This document shows, one piece after another, positions 1 through 5,385 of a stretch of 5,535 nt of DNA; positions within the stretch are counted from its first letter, which is position 1, and each line of letters begins with the position of its first letter. The stretch comes from an uncultured Actinomycetes bacterium. Its GTDB lineage: Bacteria; Actinomycetota; Acidimicrobiia; Acidimicrobiales; Ilumatobacteraceae. The notes beneath the pieces are model-generated. The model saw only the letters and a list, made by a program, of their open reading frames with translations. It did not search any database and had not been told where the DNA came from. The translations under genes were made by a program, and so were the position numbers. The stretch covers positions 1 through 5,535 of the forward strand of contig CALBSD010000014.1 of assembly GCA_937927625.1 (NCBI GenBank), in the 5' to 3' direction.

Positions 1-72
1 GTTTCGGTGCGTGTTCACCGTGAAGATGACGGCACCATCATCGTGGTGCCGAATCGCACCTCATTGCGCTAG
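1..72 (+). CDS. C-terminal end of an unidentified protein (5' partial)
   Basis: Frame 1 is open from the window edge to a TAG at 70-72 and encodes 23 residues ending in IIVVPNRTSLR. The alternating hydrophobic and charged pattern (VSVRVHRE, then GTIIVVP) suggests two short beta strands at the end of a domain. I do not recognise the family from so little sequence. Frame 2 is also open here (to 85), so the frame choice rests only on the more protein-like composition of frame 1. It ends 22 bp before the lipoprotein gene on the same strand and could belong to the same transcription unit. Confidence 0.5.
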   Translation, partial: VSVRVHREDDGTIIVVPNRTSLR

Positions 73-82
73 CGCTATTGGC

Positions 83-95
83 TAGTTTGAAAGGA
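83..95 (+). promoter_or_regulatory. Candidate -10 element of a leaderless promoter for the lipoprotein gene
   Basis: TAGTTT at 83-88 matches the actinobacterial -10 pattern TAnnnT. It ends six bases before the ATG at 95, so transcription would be expected to start at or next to the A of the start codon. An in-frame TAG at 83-85 rules out a longer protein. The only Shine-Dalgarno-like bases (AAAGG, 90-94) touch the ATG and are too close to work normally, which fits a leaderless message. No convincing -35 box is visible. TAnnnT is a loose pattern, so this is a hypothesis. Confidence 0.3.
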
Positions 96-583
96 TGAAA
101 ATCCGTTACGCACTTCCCGTAGTTTTTTTGTTGTTAACAGCGAGTGCGTGCGGCGGCTCATCCACCAGTTCAGATAGTTCCATCAGTGACTCCACTGTTG
201 CAACGGCGAAAGGTCCGGAATCAAACTCTGAATTCTGCAAGAACGCGTTAGCGATGCAGACAGCAGGTCAAGAAGCATTGACGGCTGTGGAGAACAAAAC
301 TCTGGATGCAAAAGGTTTTTGGGTAACTGCTGCTGATCTTGCTGCAAAGTTGTTGAAAGATGCTCCTGCGGAAATCAGCAAGGAAGCAGAAATCAGCGGA
401 AATGGTGTGATCAAGTTGGTGGCACTCTTGAAGAAAATTGATTACAACTTTGAACTCTTGTCGTCAGATAAAGCTGTAGTGGCAGAGTTCGAGAAGATCT
501 CTAGCGATCCGGCCTATGAAACTGCCAACAATGCGGTGGACAAGTACCTCGAGGAAAGTTGCGGAATCCCTCAGGGTTCCTGA
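95..583 (+). CDS. Small secreted lipoprotein of unknown function
   Basis: A 162-residue protein with a lipoprotein signal peptide: basic start (MKIR), hydrophobic core at residues 5-15, and a lipobox-like ASAC with Cys19 as the predicted lipidated residue. A Gly/Ser linker (about 20-35) follows, as is usual for tethering a lipoprotein to the membrane. The mature part is mostly helical and rich in Ala, Lys and Glu. Two further cysteines, Cys48 (SEFCKNA) and Cys156 (EESCGIP), bracket the helical domain and could form a disulfide. This layout, an FC near the start and a Y...CG at the end, resembles hypothetical secreted proteins common in actinobacteria, but I cannot assign a role. The start is forced by an in-frame stop nine bases upstream and by the signal peptide. 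The copper gene lies two genes downstream, but no Met- or His-rich copper motif is present here. Confidence 0.85.
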   Translation: MKIRYALPVVFLLLTASACGGSSTSSDSSISDSTVATAKGPESNSEFCKNALAMQTAGQEALTAVENKTLDAKGFWVTAADLAAKLLKDAPAEISKEAEISGNGVIKLVALLKKIDYNFELLSSDKAVVAEFEKISSDPAYETANNAVDKYLEESCGIPQGS

Positions 584-658
584 AAATTCTGATGCCGCAC
601 GCAATGCGGGCTACTTCCAAAATCTGAGGAAATCCTCGGCTGGGGCTACCGTGGAGCC
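584..658 (+). other. Intergenic gap with two small hairpins, no clear terminator
   Basis: This 75-bp gap separates the lipoprotein gene from the MDMPI-type gene. It holds a 5-bp GC-rich hairpin (CCGCA 595-599 with TGCGG 605-609, loop CGCAA) and a 6-bp hairpin with one G-T pair (CTGAGG 624-629 with CCTCGG 634-639). Neither is followed by a T-tract, so intrinsic termination is not supported. A GGAG at 653-656 lies only two bases before the downstream ATG. I see no strong promoter. The gap is compatible with the three plus-strand genes being read as one unit. Confidence 0.4.
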
Positions 659-1324
659 ATGGCGCGCCCTCTCGATGCTCGATTACTCGATGCCTGCGTT
701 GAAGGCTGTGCGGCCACACAGCAGAAGCTCCTGGAAGTTGTTGACTCCATAGCCCCTGAGGCGTTTTCGGAGCCCTCACGACTTCCTGGGTGGTCTAAGG
801 GCACCATTGTGGGTCATCTGGCTCTCAACGCTCAGAGCCACATCCACCTGCTCTCGTGCGCGGCTCGTGGCGAATCGGGGCACCAATACGTGGGTGGACC
901 AGATGCGCGCACTGCGGCCATTGCCGAGGCGTCTCATTGGGCGCCTGAGAAGGCTGTCAGCGAGCTTCGCAAAGCCATTTACGCCCTCGAAGGTGCGTGG
1001 GCTGGTTCAACATATGACACCTGGCAAGGAACTGGAACAACTTCTTCGGGGTCTGTTATCTCGATGCATGAACTTCCTTTTCTTCGGTGGCGCGAATGCG
1101 TGCTGCACCTCACCGACCTCGACGTGGGTGTGGAATACGACCAGTGGCCGTCGCACTATGTGCGATTGGAACTTGATCGTCAGAAGATGGCATGGGCAGC
1201 AAGTCATGCAATGGGTCTCACGCAATTGCCGCAAGCTGCAATGAAGTTGGAAGAGAACCATCGACTTGCGTGGTTGTTGCAACGCGCAGAAGTTGAAGGC
1301 CTGCCACAAGGCTTGGGTCTGTAA
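659..1324 (+). CDS. Mycothiol-dependent maleylpyruvate isomerase (MDMPI)-like, DinB-superfamily protein
   Basis: A 221-residue protein with the MDMPI N-terminal metal-binding domain. The family signature PSRLPGWSKGTIVGHLALNA is at residues 39-58, and a second conserved block, RECVLHLTDLDVG, is at 145-157. His53, Glu146 and His150 match the H...E...H metal triad of this four-helix-bundle fold; the spacing is almost the same as I recall for the corynebacterial enzyme. The known family member isomerises maleylpyruvate with mycothiol as cofactor, but most paralogues have unknown substrates, so only the fold and metal site are secure. It is cytoplasmic, with no signal peptide. Met1 is the first ATG after an in-frame stop at 590-592; a GGAG sits only two bases upstream. 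The stop codon overlaps the CopC-CopD start as TAATG, implying coupled expression. No aromatic-degradation genes are nearby, which argues against a gentisate-pathway role. Confidence 0.85.
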   Translation: MARPLDARLLDACVEGCAATQQKLLEVVDSIAPEAFSEPSRLPGWSKGTIVGHLALNAQSHIHLLSCAARGESGHQYVGGPDARTAAIAEASHWAPEKAVSELRKAIYALEGAWAGSTYDTWQGTGTTSSGSVISMHELPFLRWRECVLHLTDLDVGVEYDQWPSHYVRLELDRQKMAWAASHAMGLTQLPQAAMKLEENHRLAWLLQRAEVEGLPQGLGL

Positions 1325-2925
1325 TGCGTCGTCGCATCATCGCCATTGCGGCGGGCATGCTTGCGCTCGTTACATTCGCAACTCCGGGAGTCGCATCAGC
1401 GCACGCAATTCTTGATTCGTCAGATCCCACAGCGTCCACGGTGATCGCCCAATCACCTGCAGAAATCAAGCTCGACTTCAACGAGGAAATCGAAGGCACG
1501 CTGTTGAACATCCGATTGTTCGACGCAAACCAAAAGGAAATTGAGATCAGTCGCGCCGAACTGCTCGATCAAGATCCATCAGTAGTTATCGCTGCAATTC
1601 CTGATCTCACAGACGGCGTGTATGTCGTTGTGTGGCGTGTGGTCAGTGCAGATGGTCACCCAGTATCTGGAGCTTTTCCCTTTGAAGTTGGTAACAAGTC
1701 ATCCGGCAATAGCGGAGCAGTTCTCACAAAGATTCTGAACAGCATCAACACCAAGTCGCCGCTGGGTAATCCTTTGGCGGCGGGCCGTTTCATCTCGTTT
1801 ATGTCATTGGTGTTGCTGTTGGGAACTGTGGTGTTCACGTGGGGCTCTTCGCTCGTCGCAACGCAGAAGGCACGTCAGCTCATTCGTTTGTCCACACTCG
1901 GCATCGCATTCGGTTCGATTGTGGTGTTGTTGTTGCAAGGTCCGTATGCATCAGGCAAGGGATGGGGTGCCATCTTTGACACTCAACTCATCGGTGATGT
2001 CATGGCAACCCGTCTCGGTCTTGCTGTGCTGATGCGTCTCATCTTCGTGGTTGTCTGGGGCTTCCTGTCGATCTCTGACGGTCGGGCAGATACCGGATGG
2101 TGGAAGAACGCAGCGTTCCTCAGTGCGGTGGGAACCGTTGCAACGTTTGCAATGAGCGGTCACCCCAGTGCTGGTTCTGCTGCATTCTTCTTTGTTCTCG
2201 TCGACGCAGTTCACCTTGGCGCAGTTTCTGCCTGGGTTGGTGGCCTGATTGCACTGGCAGTTCTTCGCAATGAGGAATCCGCTGATCCATCAAGGTTCTC
2301 GCGCATCGCAACATGGACAATGCCAATTGCGGTTATCACGGGCGTGGTGCAGGGTCTTCATCTTCTTGGCGGAATCAGTGGCATCACAGATTCAAGTTAT
2401 GGCAAGTTCCTGCTTCTGAAGACCGCACTGGTGATCGCGGTCATTGCATTGGGTGCAAAGGCTCGTGCGCACTTGGCCGATTCAAGTGGTGTGCAATTCG
2501 GCAAGACAATTCGCTTTGAAGCAACGCTGATGGTGATCGTTCTCGCTGTGACGGCACTGTTGGTAGGCACATCACCGAACGACAGAGAGCTCTCTATCCC
2601 TCACACATTTAGTTCGACGCAGATTCGATCGGAAGTTGTTGCTGATCTTTCCGTGACACCAACAAAGGTGGGCACAGCAGAAGTACACGTTGTTCTCACG
2701 CCACCGGGTGGAGCCTTAAAGCCCGTCACAGATGTGTATGTGCAGATCTCTCTGCCGTCGCGAAACATCCCTGCGATTCCTGTGGCGATGTTTGAACTAG
2801 CGCCGAATCATTGGACTGGTGTTGTCAATATCCCTTATTCAGGTACTTGGTCGTTTGAATCGCGAGTTAAGCCGGACAAGAACACGACTTTGCTCTATAC
2901 GGCAACATTCGCAGTCGGGGACTAA
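1324..2925 (+). CDS. CopC-CopD fusion copper protein with C-terminal YtkA-like domain
   Basis: A 533-residue membrane protein in three parts. A signal peptide (1-26, ending ASA) is followed by a CopC beta-sandwich domain (27-123). Cleavage would expose His27 as the N-terminal residue. With Asp110 and His112 in the motif SADGHPVSG it forms the Cu(II) histidine brace known from CopC proteins. Residues 156-417 form a CopD domain with about eight membrane helices, including SGHPSAG (His280), Asp294, His297, WVGGL (304-308) and YGKFLLLK (359-366). Residues 430-533 form an outward-facing beta-rich domain resembling YtkA/FixH-like domains (TPPGG, PYSGTWSF). Such proteins are thought to take copper from outside and move it across or into the membrane, for copper supply or tolerance. 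The start overlaps the upstream stop codon and has no clear ribosome binding site, which supports translational coupling. The last four bases overlap the convergent GNAT gene. The substrate and direction of transport are inferred from family. Confidence 0.93.
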   Translation: MRRRIIAIAAGMLALVTFATPGVASAHAILDSSDPTASTVIAQSPAEIKLDFNEEIEGTLLNIRLFDANQKEIEISRAELLDQDPSVVIAAIPDLTDGVYVVVWRVVSADGHPVSGAFPFEVGNKSSGNSGAVLTKILNSINTKSPLGNPLAAGRFISFMSLVLLLGTVVFTWGSSLVATQKARQLIRLSTLGIAFGSIVVLLLQGPYASGKGWGAIFDTQLIGDVMATRLGLAVLMRLIFVVVWGFLSISDGRADTGWWKNAAFLSAVGTVATFAMSGHPSAGSAAFFFVLVDAVHLGAVSAWVGGLIALAVLRNEESADPSRFSRIATWTMPIAVITGVVQGLHLLGGISGITDSSYGKFLLLKTALVIAVIALGAKARAHLADSSGVQFGKTIRFEATLMVIVLAVTALLVGTSPNDRELSIPHTFSSTQIRSEVVADLSVTPTKVGTAEVHVVLTPPGGALKPVTDVYVQISLPSRNIPAIPVAMFELAPNHWTGVVNIPYSGTWSFESRVKPDKNTTLLYTATFAVGD

Positions 2926-3356
2926 AGCATTCGCACCACGATGTGGTGTGGCATATCAGTTGGGCCATCAATAAAGCCATCACCAACAACGGTGAAACCA
3001 CACTTCTCATAGAAACCAATTGCGCTGTCTCGGGCACGTGCCCACACAAGTACGGCATTGCGTTCTTGCGCAAGCGCAACGCCTGCATCAATTAGTTGTC
3101 GGCCAAGGCCACTTGTTTGCAACGTGTCGTCTACTGCCATCCCCTTTAGTTGCATCGCTGCAGTTCCCAGATGTGCGGGGCATTCCTTCATAAACCAGGT
3201 GGAGGTAGCGATGGCTTCACCGTCACGCAGAATGCCGAAGTGCACTGCATCGGCATACGAATCTTCTGAGTATTTCGCATCGGTGGCCGGAGTTCCCTGA
3301 CGCAAAACGCGGACACGTAGCGGCATGATCTGTTCAATCGTGAGGCGCTCAACCAT
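2922..3356 (-). CDS. GNAT-family N-acetyltransferase
   Basis: A 144-residue protein, the usual length for a single GNAT domain. The N-terminal TIEQIMPLRVRVLRQGTP fits the first strand and helix (an LR..VLR motif common in a GNAT subgroup). Residues 66-90 hold the acetyl-CoA pyrophosphate loop as QTSGLG (80-85), preceded by the LKGMAV strand. Residues 102-121 hold motif B (VLVWARARDSAIGFYEKCGF), with Tyr116 in the position of the usual general acid. The end, DMPHHIVVRM, matches the PHh.m tail of related enzymes. It transfers an acetyl group from acetyl-CoA to an unknown amine. Translation starts three bases after the stop of the oxidoreductase gene on the same strand, with no Shine-Dalgarno sequence, so it is probably coupled to it. 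Met11 is an alternative start but would cut into the conserved N-terminus. Its stop interlocks with that of the copper gene. Confidence 0.9.
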   Translation of the reverse strand: MVERLTIEQIMPLRVRVLRQGTPATDAKYSEDSYADAVHFGILRDGEAIATSTWFMKECPAHLGTAAMQLKGMAVDDTLQTSGLGRQLIDAGVALAQERNAVLVWARARDSAIGFYEKCGFTVVGDGFIDGPTDMPHHIVVRML

Positions 3357-3359
3357 GAG

Positions 3360-4412
3360 TTATTGCACCGATGAAACGTAGACGGCATTACCGTTGGCAC
3401 GTGCACTGCGATACATCGCTTCCACAATGCGATGGGCCTCAAGCGCAACGGAGAAATCAGGGAAGCCAGGTTCGTTATCAACGGCAGTCAAGACGAATGC
3501 TGCGTCAGGGTTGGCATCCTTCAACGCGAGGGGGGCAGTCTTTGCAAGAAGTTCTTCGCCTTCAAGAGAACCAGTTGTTCCGTCGGCATTGCTCCAAGTC
3601 ACGGGGCCAAACCAATCGTCTCCTGCAATGATCACGGTGCGGTTTTCGCAGAACACCTCTACATGTCGCAGGCTTGGGCGCGAGAGATTGTCGTGCCAAA
3701 TGGTGGTGAGGGTTCCGATGGCGCCGTTAGCAAACTGCACCGAGGCAGCAACACAGTCCTCAATTCCTTCGATGCCGTGTTGGTAGGTGGCACGAGCACT
3801 CACCGATGAAACTTCGCCGATGAGGAAACGCAACATGTCGACATCATGGATGCTGTGCTCAAGCAACGTGCCGGCACCAGCTTTCTCAACATCTCCTCGC
3901 CATGTGGATTTGTAATGACCCTGCACAGGGATGAATTGATCATCGCGAAACACCACAGCCATTGGTGCACCAGCTGCAGCATCTGCAATCAATTCGCGCG
4001 CCCAAAGATACGCAGGGGAGCGACGCAGGATGAGACCGCACTGATGTGTGAGGCCTGATGCAGCTGCCGATGTGTTCATATCGCGTGCCATTTCAAAACC
4101 AGTGCCCAACGGTTTCTCGCAAAAGAATGGTTTGCCTGCTGCAATACACATCTCAACAAGTCGTTGGTGTTCGCTTGTCCATGTGCAGATGTACACAACA
4201 TCACTGCTGTTGATGACTTCTTCTTCGGAGTGCATCACAGTGCTACCCGAGCCTTGCGCAAACGTTTCTGCACGTGTGGTGTCGATGTCGTAACAACCAC
4301 CACGCACCAAGTCGACACCCGATCGCTTCAACATCTTTGAATGGAATGTTGCGATGTGTCCCGTACCAATAAAGCCAACAACGGGGGGCTGATTCGAGTT
4401 CGTCACATCCAT
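3360..4412 (-). CDS. Gfo/Idh/MocA-family NAD(P)-dependent oxidoreductase
   Basis: A 350-residue protein of normal family length. An N-terminal Rossmann fold begins with VVGFIGTGHIATFH (11-24), the dinucleotide-binding loop. Asp42 at the end of the second strand (CYDID) suggests preference for NAD over NADP. EKPLG (99-103) is the family's hallmark lysine motif. The C-terminal alpha/beta domain carries LLEHSIHDVDMLRFLIGE (183-200), with His189 and Asp192 in the positions of the catalytic H..D pair. Members oxidise or reduce sugars, inositols or related cyclic polyols; the substrate cannot be read here. A GNAT gene follows three bases downstream, which could mean reduction or oxidation followed by acetylation, as in some sugar pathways, but no transaminase or nucleotide-sugar genes are near. 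The ATG lies 12 bp from the HU terminator hairpin, has no Shine-Dalgarno sequence, and leaves little room for a separate promoter. A GTG at codon 3 is an alternative start. Confidence 0.92.
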   Translation of the reverse strand: MDVTNSNQPPVVGFIGTGHIATFHSKMLKRSGVDLVRGGCYDIDTTRAETFAQGSGSTVMHSEEEVINSSDVVYICTWTSEHQRLVEMCIAAGKPFFCEKPLGTGFEMARDMNTSAAASGLTHQCGLILRRSPAYLWARELIADAAAGAPMAVVFRDDQFIPVQGHYKSTWRGDVEKAGAGTLLEHSIHDVDMLRFLIGEVSSVSARATYQHGIEGIEDCVAASVQFANGAIGTLTTIWHDNLSRPSLRHVEVFCENRTVIIAGDDWFGPVTWSNADGTTGSLEGEELLAKTAPLALKDANPDAAFVLTAVDNEPGFPDFSVALEAHRIVEAMYRSARANGNAVYVSSVQ

Positions 4413-4424
4413 GACGATAAATGA

Positions 4425-4471
4425 AAACGCCCGATGGCTTGCAATCTTTCGACTGCAGCCACCGGGCGTTT
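4425..4471 (-). terminator. Strong intrinsic terminator after HU, possibly bidirectional
   Basis: AAACGCCCG (4425-4433) pairs perfectly with CGGGCGTTT (4463-4471). After one A-C mismatch, TGGCT (4435-4439) pairs with AGCCA (4457-4461), giving a 14-bp stem around a 17-base loop. Read on the minus strand the stem runs into TTTTC then ATTTAT, a serviceable T-tract. It starts 22 bp after the HU stop codon. The stem also has a short T run (TTT) at its other end, so it could act on transcription from either side, although no plus-strand gene needs it here. Confidence 0.85.
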
Positions 4472-4493
4472 CCCAGTGCTTGTTAAGGAGCGA

Positions 4494-4976
4494 CTAGCGC
4501 TTCTTTGCTGCCTTCTTGACAACCTTCTTAGCGACTGCCTTCTTCACAGCCTTCTTAGGTGCTGCTTTCTTGACAACCTTCTTCGCTACTGCCTTCTTTG
4601 CAACAGCCTTCTTCTTTGCTGGTGCTGCCTTCTTTGCAGGAGCTGCTTTCTTTGCTGGTGCAGGAGCTGCCTTCTTGGTGTTCAGCTTTGGAGCTGGTGC
4701 AACACCGAGTGCAATGTCCTTGAAGCCCTTAAGAGCTGTGATCTTGGCAACTGTCTTTGCCTTGATCTGGATTGTTTCTCCGGTGGCCGGGTTACGACCG
4801 GTGCGTGCTGGACGCTTGATCTTTGCAAACTTTGCAAAACCGGAAATGTTTACGACTTCACCCTTTGCAACATTGGCGAGGATTACATCAATGGTTCCCT
4901 CGACCAACTTTGCTGCGGTCTTGTTATCGACCTCAGTGTGGAGTGCTACTGCTTGAATGAGTTCACGCTTCTTCAT
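4494..4976 (-). CDS. hup: Nucleoid-associated DNA-binding protein HU with Lys/Ala-rich C-terminal tail
   Basis: A 160-residue protein. Residues 1-90 are a complete HU fold: MKKRELIQAV, then helix residues KTAAKLVEGTIDVI, the GFAKF turn (46-50), and the DNA-intercalating arm RNPATGE (61-67) with Pro63 in the position that kinks DNA in HU proteins. Residues 101-160 are a low-complexity tail of PAKKAA, AVAKK and VVKKA units, similar to the tails of actinobacterial HupB/MDP1, which bind DNA and resemble histone H1. HU forms dimers and compacts the chromosome. The reading frame extends to an ATG at 5039, but the 21 extra residues (starting MTRNRCRK) are foreign to HU, and Met22 of that frame is the canonical HU start with GGTGA five bases upstream. 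A strong terminator follows, suggesting a self-contained transcription unit. The family is certain; the symbol hup (or hupB) is by analogy. Confidence 0.95.
   Translation of the reverse strand: MKKRELIQAVALHTEVDNKTAAKLVEGTIDVILANVAKGEVVNISGFAKFAKIKRPARTGRNPATGETIQIKAKTVAKITALKGFKDIALGVAPAPKLNTKKAAPAPAKKAAPAKKAAPAKKKAVAKKAVAKKVVKKAAPKKAVKKAVAKKVVKKAAKKR
4497..4676 (-). repeat. Degenerate in-frame repeat encoding the HU Lys/Ala/Pro tail
   Basis: This stretch encodes residues 101-160 of HU. It consists of imperfect units such as PAKKAA, AVAKKA, VVKKAA and AVKKA. At DNA level it shows as repeated CTTCTT with GC-rich spacers on the plus strand. It contains no acidic residues and carries most of the protein's positive charge. 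Tails of this type vary in length between species because short repeats slip during replication. It is part of the gene, not a separate element. Confidence 0.8.
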
Positions 4977-4989
4977 GAATGTCACCGTA
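4977..4989 (-). promoter_or_regulatory. HU start region: overlapping -10-like box and Shine-Dalgarno-like site
   Basis: On the minus strand, TACGGT (4989-4984) matches TAnnnT and ends seven bases before the HU ATG, which would give a leaderless or nearly leaderless mRNA. The same bases include GGTGA (4986-4982), which could pair with the 3' end of 16S rRNA five bases before the ATG if transcription starts further upstream. The two readings exclude each other, because a leaderless transcript would lack the GGTGA. A TTGACT (5003-4998) lies eight bases upstream of TACGGT, too close to be its -35 box. Either way the site supports the start at 4976. Confidence 0.35.
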
Positions 4990-5059
4990 CCCCACCTAGT
5001 CAATGAAATCGGGGATTTCCGACACCTGTTTCTCGTCACACCCGAATCGGGGGATTGGT

Positions 5060-5377
5060 CTACTTGATGAGGGTGAACGCAGGGTTTATGAAGGTGGCGC
5101 CGTCGCTCGCCTTCGTGCAGACACCGTCAAGGCAGATGGTGCGACCCAGTGCGACGCCACCGATTGTGCGTCGACCCGTCCAAATGGCAGTAACGAAGCC
5201 TGTTTCGTCACGCAATGTCACGACGAGCGCAGGCACTCCGTGAGCAGGGCGTGTGCGCATGCGGGTGACTTTTCCACAGACCGTGACAGGCGTGCGCAAA
5301 GGAACGTCGGCCATCGGAACGCCAAGAACAGCCACTTGCGTTGCTGTTTCAGCCTTTTTCCTGCGGAAAAGTGCCAT
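5060..5377 (-). CDS. Small OB-fold nucleic-acid-binding-like protein
   Basis: A 105-residue protein with a short basic start (MALFRRKK) followed by a single OB-fold of about residues 20-105. The pattern VPLRTPVTVCGKVTRMR, HGVPALVVTLRDETG, AIWTGRRTIGGV, GRTICLDGVCTK and INPAFTLI alternates beta strands as in tRNA/helicase-type OB domains, and matches actinobacterial OB-fold proteins encoded near TrkA genes (Rv2694c of M. tuberculosis is the example I recall). It is cytoplasmic with no catalytic motif; nucleic-acid binding is inferred from fold only and has not been tied to a process. The gene starts eight bases after the TrkA stop without a clear Shine-Dalgarno sequence, suggesting one transcript. 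It ends 83 bp before HU, and no strong terminator lies between, so some read-through into HU is possible. Confidence 0.82.
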   Translation of the reverse strand: MALFRRKKAETATQVAVLGVPMADVPLRTPVTVCGKVTRMRTRPAHGVPALVVTLRDETGFVTAIWTGRRTIGGVALGRTICLDGVCTKASDGATFINPAFTLIK

Positions 5378-5385
5378 TTTCTGGC

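Noticed and set aside
66..75. Perfect 10-bp palindrome GCGCTAGCGC
   Set aside because: It overlaps a stop codon, occurs once and is short; such palindromes arise by chance, and no operator family is recognised.
2..85. Frame 2 reading of the window start
   Set aside because: It is open but gives a Cys- and Trp-containing irregular peptide that looks less like protein than frame 1. The choice is not certain.
595..639. Two hairpins as a terminator after the lipoprotein gene
   Set aside because: The stems are short (5 and 6 bp) and neither is followed by a T-tract.
3394..3809. Two overlapping plus-strand open frames of about 125-130 codons
   Set aside because: Both are antisense to the well-supported oxidoreductase gene and lack any domain or start signal.
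4516..4956. 146-codon plus-strand open frame rich in Phe and Ala
   Set aside because: It is also antisense to HU; the Phe/Ala runs mirror the Lys and Ala codons of the tail.
4434..5006. 190-codon plus-strand open frame rich in Leu and Cys
   Set aside because: It is antisense to HU. Its Leu/Cys composition is what the Lys/Ala repeats give when read on the other strand, and it has no recognisable domain.
4977..5039. 21-residue N-terminal extension of HU
   Set aside because: HU proteins begin at the MKKREL position, and the extension (MTRNRCRK...) has no counterpart in the family. The Shine-Dalgarno-like GGTGA favours the inner ATG.
5005..5051. Small hairpins (GAAAT/ATTTC and CCCG/CGGG) between the OB-fold and HU genes as a terminator
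   Set aside because: Stems of 4-5 bp without a T-tract on the minus strand are too weak to call.
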